DNA of 38,819 bases from Metaruminococcus_A gallistercoris (GTDB lineage: Bacteria; Bacillota; Clostridia; Oscillospirales; Ruminococcaceae). Position numbers and translations under genes: made by a program. Shown in pieces: positions 15,801 through 23,827 of the stretch (within the stretch, counting starts at the first letter, position 1; each line of letters starts with the position of its first letter). Below the pieces are notes generated by a model. That model saw nothing but the letters and a program-made list of their open reading frames with translations, made no database searches and was not told where the DNA came from. The DNA is taken from assembly GCA_904394975.1 (NCBI GenBank), contig CAJFNQ010000035.1, forward strand, positions 1 through 38,819, read 5' to 3'.

Positions 15801-16730
15801 TTGGCGTTTGGTTTTTTTGGTTCCTCAAAAGTAGGGCCGGGTGTTGATAAAAACCGGCCGGAAAAGAAACGGTTTTTCCTGTTTTTTGAGTTGTATTTTC
15901 GAAAGTTTGGGCAACTTATCCGCGCGAATCTCATGCTCACGCTTTGCCTGATTCCTGCGTTGATTGTTGGGCTTGCCGGTTTTCTTTTTTTGCCGCGTCC
16001 GATTAATATTCTTGGAATCACACTTGGTTTGGCGCTGATCGGTCCGCCGGTATGTGGAATGACCTATTTGCTTCGGCAAATGTCATTGCAGCGCCCGGTG
16101 TTTGTGTGGCACGATTTTATCGACTGTATGAAAAAGAACTTTAAACAGTCGCTGTTATTTTCTATTTTGGATTCTGTTGTGATTACCATAATCGGTGCAA
16201 CGATTATTTTCTCTTTGGAACGCTTTAATGACGGCGCGTTTCAATATGTTTTGTTTGTTTTGTATATTGCAGTTGCCTTAATTGTTTTAATCATGCACTA
16301 TTATATTTATCCCATGATGATTACGCTGGCGCTCAGTATTTCAAAGCTCATTAAAAACGCTCTTATTTTAACACTTGCTGCAATCAAAACCAATTTGATT
16401 ACAACTTTCTGGATGCTGCTGTTGGTTATTATCCCAGCTGCTCTTCTTCCAATTCAACTGGTGGCAACCTTTACGATCACATTGGTACCGTTATTTTATT
16501 CTTCGCTGATTGGCTTTATTATTTTGTTTAACAGTTTCCCGCATGTAAAACGTTTGCTGGTAGACCCTTATTATGAAGCACATCCAGAGGAAAGAAAAAA
16601 TAATGTTTTTGGCGATGTGTACGAAGAAGATGAAGATGAAGTAATCTTTACAGATCTTGGAACGCTGGAACCTAAATCAACCTTGGCGGTAAAACCAAAC
16701 AGCGGAAGAGGAGGGAAAACGCTTTCCTGA
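15801..16730 (+). CDS. DUF624 (YesL-like) membrane protein
   Basis: 309 residues if it starts at TTG 15801, which has GAAAGGA (15784-15790) about 10 bases upstream. ATG 15780 is in frame but has no ribosome site, and homologues typically begin close to the GFFGSSKVGPGV segment. After a short cytosolic stretch (PEKKRFFLFFELYFRKF) come about six membrane helices. The tail is acidic (EEDEDE). YesL/DUF624 proteins are of unknown function and in Bacillus sit among carbohydrate-use genes; here the neighbours give no such hint. Family call is from overall pattern and the N-terminal signature. Confidence 0.75.
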   Translation: MAFGFFGSSKVGPGVDKNRPEKKRFFLFFELYFRKFGQLIRANLMLTLCLIPALIVGLAGFLFLPRPINILGITLGLALIGPPVCGMTYLLRQMSLQRPVFVWHDFIDCMKKNFKQSLLFSILDSVVITIIGATIIFSLERFNDGAFQYVLFVLYIAVALIVLIMHYYIYPMMITLALSISKLIKNALILTLAAIKTNLITTFWMLLLVIIPAALLPIQLVATFTITLVPLFYSSLIGFIILFNSFPHVKRLLVDPYYEAHPEERKNNVFGDVYEEDEDEVIFTDLGTLEPKSTLAVKPNSGRGGKTLS

Positions 16731-16779
16731 TATTTTCTGAATTGGCGGTATTACTAATAAAAGAGTGGAGTTGATTTCG

Positions 16780-17631
16780 GTGAAAGGTGATTTACATTGC
16801 CATACAAAACTTTCTGACAGCTCGGAGGGAATTGAAGAGGTTATTGCGCTTGCCAAACGCGTTGGCCTTGACTTCATCTCAATTACAGATCACGACACAA
16901 TGGCTTCTTTTTCGCGTTCGCGTATTTTGTCGGAACGCTATGGGATTACGGTGATTCCGGGTGTAGAGTTTTCCGGTTATGATGAGCTCCGTAATCGAAA
17001 GGTACATATATTGTGTTACTTGCCGTTAAAGCCGGATCGTTTGGAAGGATTGTGCATCCGCGCGAATGAATCCCGTAAAAAAGCAGGCAACGAAATGGCC
17101 AGGCTGGTTATGAAAAAGTATCCGATTACTCCAGAATCCATTACAAAATATTCGTCCGGGTCAAATTGTATTTATAAACAGCATATTATGCGTGCTTTGT
17201 TTGATGCCGGTTATACAACAACGATTTACGGTCCGCTTTTTAATCAGCTTTTTGCTCGCAAAACCGGCAGCTGCAGTGTATTGTATCGCTATCCTGACGT
17301 TTATGAGGTGCTGAATGCAATCCATGAGGCTGGCGGAATTGCCGTTATGGCACATCCGAGCGTATATCAGTCTATGGACCTGTTAAGGGAACTGGTCGAT
17401 AAAAATTTGCTGGATGGTGTGGAAGTGTATCATCCACGCAATACGCAGGAAGATATTCCGAAAATTTTAGAACTTGCCAAGCAGCATGATTTGTTGGTGA
17501 CGGGTGGTTCTGATTTCCACGGTATGTATTCTTCGACCGATCAAAGCTTTATCGGCAGCCGTACGGTTGGCAAAGAAACGCTGGAGCGGCTGTATCATAT
17601 TTCAAGCCATTATAAGGAGATTGTAAAGTAG
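16780..17631 (+). CDS. PHP domain phosphoesterase (RNase AM / nucleoside bisphosphate phosphatase type)
   Basis: 283 residues from GTG 16780, with GTGGAG (16765-16770) 9 bases upstream. The usual N-terminus of the family, MKGDLHCHTKLSDSS, then begins directly; the in-frame GTG 16765 would add five residues. Metal-binding PHP motifs are in order: DLHCHTKLSD, SITDHDTMA, the Glu in IPGVEFSG, VMAHPS and GGSDFHG. Relatives such as E. coli RnmA (YciV) degrade short oligoribonucleotides and 3',5'-nucleoside bisphosphates. The precise substrate here is inferred from family. Its stop is 1 base before the malic enzyme start. Confidence 0.85.
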   Translation: MKGDLHCHTKLSDSSEGIEEVIALAKRVGLDFISITDHDTMASFSRSRILSERYGITVIPGVEFSGYDELRNRKVHILCYLPLKPDRLEGLCIRANESRKKAGNEMARLVMKKYPITPESITKYSSGSNCIYKQHIMRALFDAGYTTTIYGPLFNQLFARKTGSCSVLYRYPDVYEVLNAIHEAGGIAVMAHPSVYQSMDLLRELVDKNLLDGVEVYHPRNTQEDIPKILELAKQHDLLVTGGSDFHGMYSSTDQSFIGSRTVGKETLERLYHISSHYKEIVK

Positions 17632-17632
17632 T

Positions 17633-18793
17633 ATGGACATCAAAGAAAAAGCAGTGCTCAAACACCGTGAGTGGCGGGGAAAAATCGAGGTTGTCTCTCG
17701 CGCTCCTATTACAAATCGGGAAGAACTTTCGGTGGCTTATACACCTGGTGTGGCGCAGCCCTGCTTGGAGATAGAAAAAGATCCGGAACAGGTGTATGAA
17801 TTAACCCGTAAAGGGAACCTTGTAGCTGTTATCACCGACGGTACCGCTGTGCTTGGCCTTGGCGATATCGGTCCTTCTGCCGCAATGCCGGTTATGGAAG
17901 GCAAGTGTGCGCTGTTTAAAGAATTTGCTGATGTGGACGCTTTTCCGCTTTGCGTTGCGTCGAAAGACGTAGATGAGATCGTCAATACCATTCGATTGAT
18001 TGCCCCGTCTTTTGGCGGAATTAATTTGGAGGATATTGCTGCTCCACGTTGTTTTGAAATAGAAGAACGGTTGAAAAAAGTATTGGATATCCCGGTGTTT
18101 CATGATGATCAGCATGGAACAGCGATCGTTGCGCTTGCAGCATTGATCAATGCCGCAAAACTGGCTGGCAAGAAACTGGAGGATATGACCCTAGTTATTA
18201 ACGGCGCCGGTGCCGCAGGTATTGCGGTTGCCAAGTTGATGTTAATGGCAGGTATTGGCGACCTTATTCTGTGTGATATCAATGGAATTCTTTATGATGG
18301 TGCTGAAGGTTTAAATCCTGCTCAGATGGAACTTGCGAAAGTAACCAATCGTACCGGAAAGCGCGGAACTTTAGCTGATGCGTTGCGTGGAGCGGACGCC
18401 TTCCTTGGCGTTTCAAGGCCCAATCTTGTTACCGCTGAAATGGTTTCTTCTATGGCGGAAAAGGCGATTGTATTTGCAATGGCAAACCCAACGCCGGAAA
18501 TCCTTCCGGAAGATGCAATAAAAGGCGGAGCATTTATTGTTGGCACAGGTAGAAGCGACTATCCGAATCAGATCAACAACGTCTTGGCTTTTCCGGGTAT
18601 ATTCAAAGGTGCTCTTCAGGCGCGTGTGCGTGATATTACCGATGAAATGAAGCTTGCTGCCGCTTATGGAATTGCATCCATTATTCCGGAAGAGGAGCTT
18701 CGTCCGGACTATATCCTTCCGGATGCGTTTAATAAAAAAGTCGCTGAAAGTGTTGCGAAAGCCGTTTATGAAATTGGCATGAAAAATAAATAA
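17633..18793 (+). CDS. NAD(P)-dependent malic enzyme
   Basis: 386 residues, ATG 17633, AAGGAG around 17614-17619. Family motifs: SVAYTPGVAQPC (catalytic Tyr in AYTPGV), ITDGTAVLGLGDIGP, the metal site in INLEDIAAPRCFEIE, FHDDQHGTAIV, and the nucleotide-binding VINGAGAAGIAVAKL. It converts malate to pyruvate and CO2 with reduction of NAD(P)+, a feature of the short (about 390-residue) bacterial form without the phosphotransacetylase-like domain. NAD versus NADP preference cannot be read from the sequence. It probably shares a transcript with the PHP gene and the TSCPD gene. Confidence 0.95.
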   Translation: MDIKEKAVLKHREWRGKIEVVSRAPITNREELSVAYTPGVAQPCLEIEKDPEQVYELTRKGNLVAVITDGTAVLGLGDIGPSAAMPVMEGKCALFKEFADVDAFPLCVASKDVDEIVNTIRLIAPSFGGINLEDIAAPRCFEIEERLKKVLDIPVFHDDQHGTAIVALAALINAAKLAGKKLEDMTLVINGAGAAGIAVAKLMLMAGIGDLILCDINGILYDGAEGLNPAQMELAKVTNRTGKRGTLADALRGADAFLGVSRPNLVTAEMVSSMAEKAIVFAMANPTPEILPEDAIKGGAFIVGTGRSDYPNQINNVLAFPGIFKGALQARVRDITDEMKLAAAYGIASIIPEEELRPDYILPDAFNKKVAESVAKAVYEIGMKNK

Positions 18794-18808
18794 AGAGGAT
18801 CGATTTAA

Positions 18809-19057
18809 ATGACTATTGAGTACACACCACAAGGTGTTTGTTCCAGAAAAATCATCATTGACGTGGATGAGAATAACATTGTTACATCTGTTCAGTTTAT
18901 CGGAGGATGCAGCGGTAATACGCAGGGTGTTTCGATATTGGCTGCAGGCCGTTCAGTGGATGAGTTGATCGAAAAACTCTCTGGAATTCGCTGCGGCATG
19001 AAAGAAACGTCTTGTCCTGCGCAATTTGCAAAGGCTCTTATGGAAGCGGAACTGTAA
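18809..19057 (+). CDS. TSCPD domain protein (TIGR03905-like)
   Basis: 82 residues, AGAGGA about 10 bases upstream of ATG 18809. Conserved Cys occur in TPQGVCSRK, GGCSGNTQG, GIRCGMKETSCPAQF; the last contains the TSCPD-type motif (TSCPAQ). The domain also occurs at the end of vitamin B12-dependent ribonucleotide reductases. As a standalone protein it has no known function, though the Cys pattern suggests metal or iron-sulfur binding (inference). It is the last gene before a strong terminator. Confidence 0.85.
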   Translation: MTIEYTPQGVCSRKIIIDVDENNIVTSVQFIGGCSGNTQGVSILAAGRSVDELIEKLSGIRCGMKETSCPAQFAKALMEAEL

Positions 19058-19068
19058 CACTATAAGTA

Positions 19069-19100
19069 AAAACGGCAGACAATATGTCTGCCGTTTTTTG
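19069..19100 (+). terminator. Terminator after the TSCPD gene
   Basis: AAAACGGCAGAC (19069-19080) and GTCTGCCGTTTT (19086-19097) form a perfect 12-bp stem with a 5-base loop and trailing T run. Confidence 0.95.
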
Positions 19101-19103
19101 GTT

Positions 19104-19143
19104 TGATAAAAAATCAATGCTCTCATCATATGTGAGAGCATTG
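19104..19143 (-). terminator. Terminator of the XRE regulator gene (minus strand)
   Basis: CAATGCTCTCA (19115-19125) and TGAGAGCATTG (19133-19143) pair perfectly; read on the minus strand the stem is followed by ATTTTTTATC. It faces the preceding plus-strand terminator, as expected between convergent genes. Confidence 0.9.
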
Positions 19144-19169
19144 CCGATTATCTTAATTCAATATGAAGT

Positions 19170-19865
19170 TTACTTGATAAAATTTTCGCTGTTCTGTATG
19201 AGATTAAACAACGAAGAGGCCAGCTGAGGGTACTCTTCCGCGATTTTTTCGGTCGTTATGGAAACACTTTCTTCTCTTTTTGTAACAGGTGTGATTCCTT
19301 TTAACTTTATGCCTTGTGAAATTGCATTGGCGTTTGCTTCGCGAAGAATCATTTCAGCGCTTGCCTTTGAATTAGCCAGTGATTTTGGAATGTTAAAAAT
19401 CGCTTCTTCATTTTTGGGATTTACACTGTAAATAATACGAAAAACACGGTAAATAGCCAACATCAAAAAAGAAGAAAGTTCGTTGGTTAACGATTTGTTG
19501 TTTACTTTTCCTAATAAATCGAAAACCACGTGAAGCGAATTGACAATCAGTTTTTTGTTTAATATAGGCAAAAGACTGCCGCCGCCACGAAAACTATTTT
19601 CTTTTCCAAGCGAATCCGCTTCCGGGATTTCATCCACTGATATCGTTGTACCAGTCCGTTCGGGCGAACGGCCGAGTAAATAGTCGCAGGAAACATTGTA
19701 AAAGTCCGCCGTACGTACAACAAAATCCAGTCCGCATTCTCGAATGCCTTTCTCATAATGCGATAACAGTGCCTGAGAGATCCCCAGTGACTGTGCTGCT
19801 TCTTTTTGGCTGATTCCTCGCTCTTTGCGCAAAAGCGTTAAAATTCTAGGAAAATCAGAATTCAT
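19170..19865 (-). CDS. XRE family HTH transcriptional regulator
   Basis: 231 residues if it starts at the ATG ending at 19865. That start has GGAAG about 10 bases upstream, while the in-frame ATG at 19886 has none. Residues about 4-66 are a Cro/C1-type helix-turn-helix (LRKERGISQKEAAQSLGISQALLSHYEKG, followed by the common DYLLGRSPER end). The remaining 165 residues are mostly helical and unfamiliar; I cannot name a ligand or target. It is the only minus-strand gene in the first 26 kb and has its own promoter and terminator, so it may have been inserted as a unit. It may regulate itself or the divergent phosphatase gene. Confidence 0.85.
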   Translation of the reverse strand: MNSDFPRILTLLRKERGISQKEAAQSLGISQALLSHYEKGIRECGLDFVVRTADFYNVSCDYLLGRSPERTGTTISVDEIPEADSLGKENSFRGGGSLLPILNKKLIVNSLHVVFDLLGKVNNKSLTNELSSFLMLAIYRVFRIIYSVNPKNEEAIFNIPKSLANSKASAEMILREANANAISQGIKLKGITPVTKREESVSITTEKIAEEYPQLASSLFNLIQNSENFIK

Positions 19866-19912
19866 CGCCGCACAGCTTCCTTTCATTAAAAAATCAACAC
19901 AACGTATAGTAA

Positions 19913-19941
19913 ATTATATTATATTTACGAACCTTTGTAAA
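19913..19941 (-). promoter_or_regulatory. Promoter of the XRE regulator gene
   Basis: On the minus strand, TTTACA (19941-19936), a 17-base spacer and a perfect TATAAT (19918-19913). Confidence 0.7.
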
Positions 19942-20003
19942 GTGGAAAACACTCTCATTTTAGGGGATTCAGTCAAAAAATTTTGGGTTATTATTTGTGA
20001 ATT

Positions 20004-20032
20004 TTGCCTTTTTCTGAAAAAAATGATATAAT
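20004..20032 (+). promoter_or_regulatory. Promoter of the histidine phosphatase gene
   Basis: TTGCCT (20004-20009), a 17-base spacer and TATAAT (20027-20032) with an extended TGA before the -10 box. The leader is about 70 bases long and A/T-rich. Confidence 0.7.
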
Positions 20033-20111
20033 TTTAGGGATTAAACGGATAAATAACGTAACATTTTATGGAAAATTTTAACTCTAAGTATTTTATGGTC
20101 AGGAGAATTCT

Positions 20112-20780
20112 ATGAAAAATTATAAAATTCATTTGCTTCGGCATGGGCGTACCTCAGCTAACGAACAGGCTAAATTTGTGGGAAGAACAGATCTTTCTTT
20201 GAGTGATTCCGGATGTGCGGAGTTAAAAGAAATGTGCGAGAAGTACGAATATCCTGGTGCACAGCGTGTATATTCAAGTCCGCTCATGCGTTGTACGCAG
20301 ACTGCAAAAATTCTTTATCCGTCTTTGGAACTTTGTACGGTGGATGACCTGGCTGAGTACGATTTTGGACCGTATGAAAACAAAGGTGCCGATGAATTAA
20401 CGAAAGACGCTTCTTTTATGGCATGGTTAAAGAGTGGAATTCCCGCAGAAGGAATGGAAGATACTCGTTTGTTTGAACAGCGGATTACCCGCGGCTTTGA
20501 GTTTGTGTTAAAGGATATGATGAACCGGGGAATTTCGGAGTCGGTTCTCATTGCTCACGGCGGTGTGATTATGACCTTGCTGGCAGCACATGGACTTCCA
20601 AAACGTGAGCCTCATTTATGGATGACCGGCAACGGCTGCGGCTTTACTGTTACGACCAGCGCGATGCTCTGGGCTCAGGGTCAGGTAATGGAAGTGTTTG
20701 ATCCTTTGCCGTACGGAATTGTAGACAGAGAGCCTTCAAAAGTGTATAATGTAATCGATTTAAACGATGAAAACGATTGA
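20112..20780 (+). CDS. Histidine phosphatase family protein
   Basis: 222 residues with the phosphoglycerate mutase-like motifs: LLRHGRTSANE (catalytic His in RHG), VYSSPLMRCTQTA, YDFGPYENK and LIAHGGVIMTLL. This superfamily includes cofactor-dependent phosphoglycerate mutase, alpha-ribazole phosphatase (CobC) and several broad phosphatases. Size and loop pattern fit the CobC/PhoE-like branch better than true glycolytic mutase (about 250 residues). No cobalamin genes lie nearby, so I do not assign a substrate. AGGAGAA precedes ATG 20112. Confidence 0.88.
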   Translation: MKNYKIHLLRHGRTSANEQAKFVGRTDLSLSDSGCAELKEMCEKYEYPGAQRVYSSPLMRCTQTAKILYPSLELCTVDDLAEYDFGPYENKGADELTKDASFMAWLKSGIPAEGMEDTRLFEQRITRGFEFVLKDMMNRGISESVLIAHGGVIMTLLAAHGLPKREPHLWMTGNGCGFTVTTSAMLWAQGQVMEVFDPLPYGIVDREPSKVYNVIDLNDEND

Positions 20781-20839
20781 TATATAGGCCACTTGTTTTT
20801 ATGTTTGGCGAGCATATTTCTGATTGAATTTGCCAACAC

Positions 20840-20867
20840 TTTCTATACAATTTCAATTGGATAGAAA
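20840..20867 (+). promoter_or_regulatory. Long palindrome just upstream of the DUF975-like gene
   Basis: TTTCTAT-A-CAATT (20840-20852) mirrors AATTG-G-ATAGAAA (20855-20867), 12 of 13 pairs, around TC. It sits immediately before the ribosome site AGGAG. It could be an operator or a hairpin affecting translation. Confidence 0.45.
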
Positions 20868-20879
20868 CAGGAGAAGACG

Positions 20880-21731
20880 ATGCTGCGAAAACCTTTAAAA
20901 GCCAAAGCCAGGCAGTTGCTGGAAGGAATATGGGGGCGGGCAATTGCACTGCTTTTCTATTTAGTCTTAATTTTGCTTTTCTTTTCTGTTCTGGAACAGA
21001 TGATCGCATCTTTTTTGAGAATACAGCCTTTGGAACAGTTGCTGATGCCTTTGTTTATTTACGGAAAGGTCACGGTGTATCTCTCGGAATTGTACCAATC
21101 TGCCTTGTTATGGCTCGGCACTTTATTTCTTACGCTTACAGGAATATTTCCGTTTTTGCAAGGGATGTACGCTTGGTATTACGCCCGCTCGTCGGGTGAA
21201 ATATGGGCTGTTTCTTCCGCTTTTCACTGGTTTACCGCCTGGAGTAGATTTTTCCGTTCATTACGTTGTTATTATTTGTTGTTTTTCAAACGTTTGCTTT
21301 GGAGCATTCTCTTTTCGTTGCCGGCACTGGGCTTGTATTTCGTCTACGTGTTTTCAGTGGTATATCGGGTGGATACGTGGATCAGCTTTATCCTGTTCTT
21401 TTTGTGTGTAGGGCTTGAATTGCTCGGCCTTTTGTTTTCTTGGATCGTTTGTTATCGGTATTTTTTAGTTGTCTATATTATGTGTGACGACCCAACTGTG
21501 CGAGTTCGCACAGCATTTAAAAATTCAGTGTATATTATGAAACATAAAAAGTTTGAACTGTTTGCGCTGGATGTTTCTTTTTTGCCATATTATCTGTTAA
21601 ACGTGTTGTTAATACCATGTTTGTGGACCTTCCCGTATATACAGATGACAAAAGCCCTTTACGCGAAAAAGTATATTATGGATTATAAAAATGAATTCAT
21701 GCGGAATACATTAAATTTCAAAGTAGATTAA
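20880..21731 (+). CDS. DUF975-like membrane protein
   Basis: 283 residues, ATG 20880, with CAGGAG about 8 bases upstream. About six hydrophobic helices. The C-terminal part has the DUF975 layout: a YRYFLVVYIMCDDP segment, then VRVRTAFKNSVYIMKHKKFELFALDVSFLPYYLL in two parts, and IPYIQ-like FPYIQMTKALYAKKY at the end. DUF975 proteins are integral membrane proteins of unknown function. The match is by pattern, not by search. No obvious partner among its neighbours; it lies between the phosphatase and proB. Confidence 0.7.
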   Translation: MLRKPLKAKARQLLEGIWGRAIALLFYLVLILLFFSVLEQMIASFLRIQPLEQLLMPLFIYGKVTVYLSELYQSALLWLGTLFLTLTGIFPFLQGMYAWYYARSSGEIWAVSSAFHWFTAWSRFFRSLRCYYLLFFKRLLWSILFSLPALGLYFVYVFSVVYRVDTWISFILFFLCVGLELLGLLFSWIVCYRYFLVVYIMCDDPTVRVRTAFKNSVYIMKHKKFELFALDVSFLPYYLLNVLLIPCLWTFPYIQMTKALYAKKYIMDYKNEFMRNTLNFKVD

Positions 21732-21758
21732 TGCAAATTAAATTTAGGAGAGTTATCA

Positions 21759-22550
21759 GTGAATATTCAAAGTGCTAAGCGTATCGTAGTAAAAGTTGGA
21801 ACCTCTACATTAACTCATAAAACCGGTCTTTTAAATTTAAGGCGCGTGGAACGACTGGTGAAAATCCTGTCTGATTTAAAAAATTCCGGCAGAGAGATTA
21901 TATTGGTAAGTTCTGGTGCAATCGGAGTAGGGGTGGGCAAGCTTGGTCTGCCGGGCCGTCCAGTGGATACACGTTCCAAACAAGCTTGCGCTGCCATTGG
22001 TCAGTGTGAGCTGATGTACATATATGACAAGTTGTTTTCTGAATACAACCATGTTGTTTCACAAATGCTTTTAACGAGTGATATTATACGTGATAAAAAG
22101 CGTAAGGAAAACGTTGTTAATACATTTGAGCGATTGCTGGAGTATGGAGCAATCCCTATCGTGAATGAAAACGACAGCATTTCTACCGAAGAGATTGAAT
22201 TTGGTGATAATGATACTTTGTCGGCGACTGTGTCAATCCTTTCTCATGCAGATGTTCTGGTAATTTTAACCGATATTGATGGCCTTTACGATAAAGATCC
22301 GCACCATTATGCGGATGCTGAGCTGATTCCTCGTGTCAGCGTGATTGACGGTTCGGTCCGCGCGCTTGCGGGAGACAGCGCGGGAAAACAGGGAACCGGG
22401 GGCATGATAACAAAGCTCAACGCAGCTGAAATGGTGATGAAAGAGGATATCGCCATGTATATTATCAATGGAGCTTCCCCGGATAATCTGTATCGGTTGT
22501 TTGACGGCGAACAGGTTGGAACACTTTTTGAACGAGCGGAGGACAAGTAA
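21759..22550 (+). CDS. proB: Glutamate 5-kinase
   Basis: 263 residues from GTG 21759 with TAGGAGAG upstream. Amino-acid kinase fold motifs: KRIVVKVGTSTLTHKTG, LVSSGAIGVGVGKLG, IPIVNENDSIS, FGDNDTLSATVS, LTDIDGLYDKDP and KQGTGGMITKLNAAE. It phosphorylates glutamate for proline synthesis. It ends after the kinase domain and so lacks the C-terminal PUA domain of the E. coli type (about 367 residues); many Gram-positive enzymes are also short. The stop is directly followed by the proA start. Confidence 0.96.
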   Translation: MNIQSAKRIVVKVGTSTLTHKTGLLNLRRVERLVKILSDLKNSGREIILVSSGAIGVGVGKLGLPGRPVDTRSKQACAAIGQCELMYIYDKLFSEYNHVVSQMLLTSDIIRDKKRKENVVNTFERLLEYGAIPIVNENDSISTEEIEFGDNDTLSATVSILSHADVLVILTDIDGLYDKDPHHYADAELIPRVSVIDGSVRALAGDSAGKQGTGGMITKLNAAEMVMKEDIAMYIINGASPDNLYRLFDGEQVGTLFERAEDK

Positions 22551-23798
22551 ATGAGTTACATAACGGATTTGGGAGCTTGCGCAAAAGCGGCTAAGAGCAG
22601 TATTGCAAACGCGGATACAAAAACGAAGAACGCTCTGTTATATAAAATTGCAGAGATGCTGGAAGACTCTGTGCCGGAAATCCTTGCAGAAAATCAAAAA
22701 GATGTTTGTTCCGCACGTGAGCATGGTATTTCTTCTGTCATGGTGGATCGTTTGATGCTCACCGAACAACGCGTTACTGCTATGGCAGACGCTGTGCGGG
22801 AACTCGTTTCTATGGAAGACCCTGTTGGTAAGATTTTATCCGGTTGGGTGCGTCCTTCGGGCTTGAAAATTCGACAGGTAACCGTTCCTCTGGGAGTGAT
22901 AGGGATGATTTATGAATCCCGCCCTAATGTGACGGTCGATGCCGCAACTCTTTGTTTAAAAGCGGGTAATGCGGTGATGCTTCGCGGTGGAAAAGAAGCG
23001 TTTTATTCCAATCGTTGCTTGGCACAGTTGATGCGTAAGGCGGTTTCTGCTTGTGGTATGCCGGAAGATATTATTACATTTGTGGAGCAAACGGATCGCG
23101 AAACCGCGAAAGAGATGATGCGTATGAGTAATTTCTTGGACGTTTTGATTCCAAGAGGCGGTGCCGGATTGATCCAGACAGTCGTGCAGAATGCAACCGT
23201 GCCGGTAATTGAAACAGGCACAGGCAATTGCCATATTTTTGTGGATGAATCGGCGGATATGGATATGGCGGTAAAGGTGGTTTATAATGCTAAAACCAGT
23301 CGTCCGTCGGTATGCAACGCGGCAGAAAGCCTATTGGTTCACAGGGCGGTTGCAGAGAAATTTTTGCCTATGGTGAAAAAGGCGCTGGATGAAAAACAGG
23401 TTATTCTTTATGGTTGTGATGAAACCAGGAGAATTCTGGGAGCGGATGTTCTTCCTGCCACTGAGGAGGATTATGCCGCCGAGTATCTTGATTATAAAAT
23501 GTCTGTCAAAGTCGTTGCGGATGTTGACGAAGCGATTCGCCATATCAATCGTTATTCAACCGGTCATTCTGAAGCAATTTTGTCAAATGATTACAAACAT
23601 ATTTCCAAATTCACCAGCGAGGTGGATTCTGCGGCAGTTTATGTAAACGCGTCTACTCGTTTTACGGATGGCGGAGAATTTGGTTTTGGGGCTGAAATTG
23701 GTATTTCAACGCAAAAGTTGCATGTACGCGGTCCGGTTGGATTAAGCGCGTTGACATCTTCGAAATATATTATTGAAGGATACGGTCAGATCCGCTGA
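22551..23798 (+). CDS. proA: Glutamate-5-semialdehyde dehydrogenase (gamma-glutamyl phosphate reductase)
   Basis: 415 residues, ATG 22551, GGAGGA within the end of proB. An aldehyde dehydrogenase-fold enzyme with the ProA signatures PLGVIGMIYESRPNVTVDAA, KAGNAVMLRGGKEA, VIETGTGNCHIFVDE, and the catalytic Cys region SRPSVCNAAESLL, then FTDGGEFGFGAEIGISTQK. It reduces glutamyl phosphate to glutamate semialdehyde with NADPH. Together with ProB it feeds pyrroline-5-carboxylate to ProC (14185-14985). Confidence 0.96.
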   Translation: MSYITDLGACAKAAKSSIANADTKTKNALLYKIAEMLEDSVPEILAENQKDVCSAREHGISSVMVDRLMLTEQRVTAMADAVRELVSMEDPVGKILSGWVRPSGLKIRQVTVPLGVIGMIYESRPNVTVDAATLCLKAGNAVMLRGGKEAFYSNRCLAQLMRKAVSACGMPEDIITFVEQTDRETAKEMMRMSNFLDVLIPRGGAGLIQTVVQNATVPVIETGTGNCHIFVDESADMDMAVKVVYNAKTSRPSVCNAAESLLVHRAVAEKFLPMVKKALDEKQVILYGCDETRRILGADVLPATEEDYAAEYLDYKMSVKVVADVDEAIRHINRYSTGHSEAILSNDYKHISKFTSEVDSAAVYVNASTRFTDGGEFGFGAEIGISTQKLHVRGPVGLSALTSSKYIIEGYGQIR

Positions 23799-23827
23799 AT
23801 AGAGAAATGAAAAAAAGGAGCATAAGA

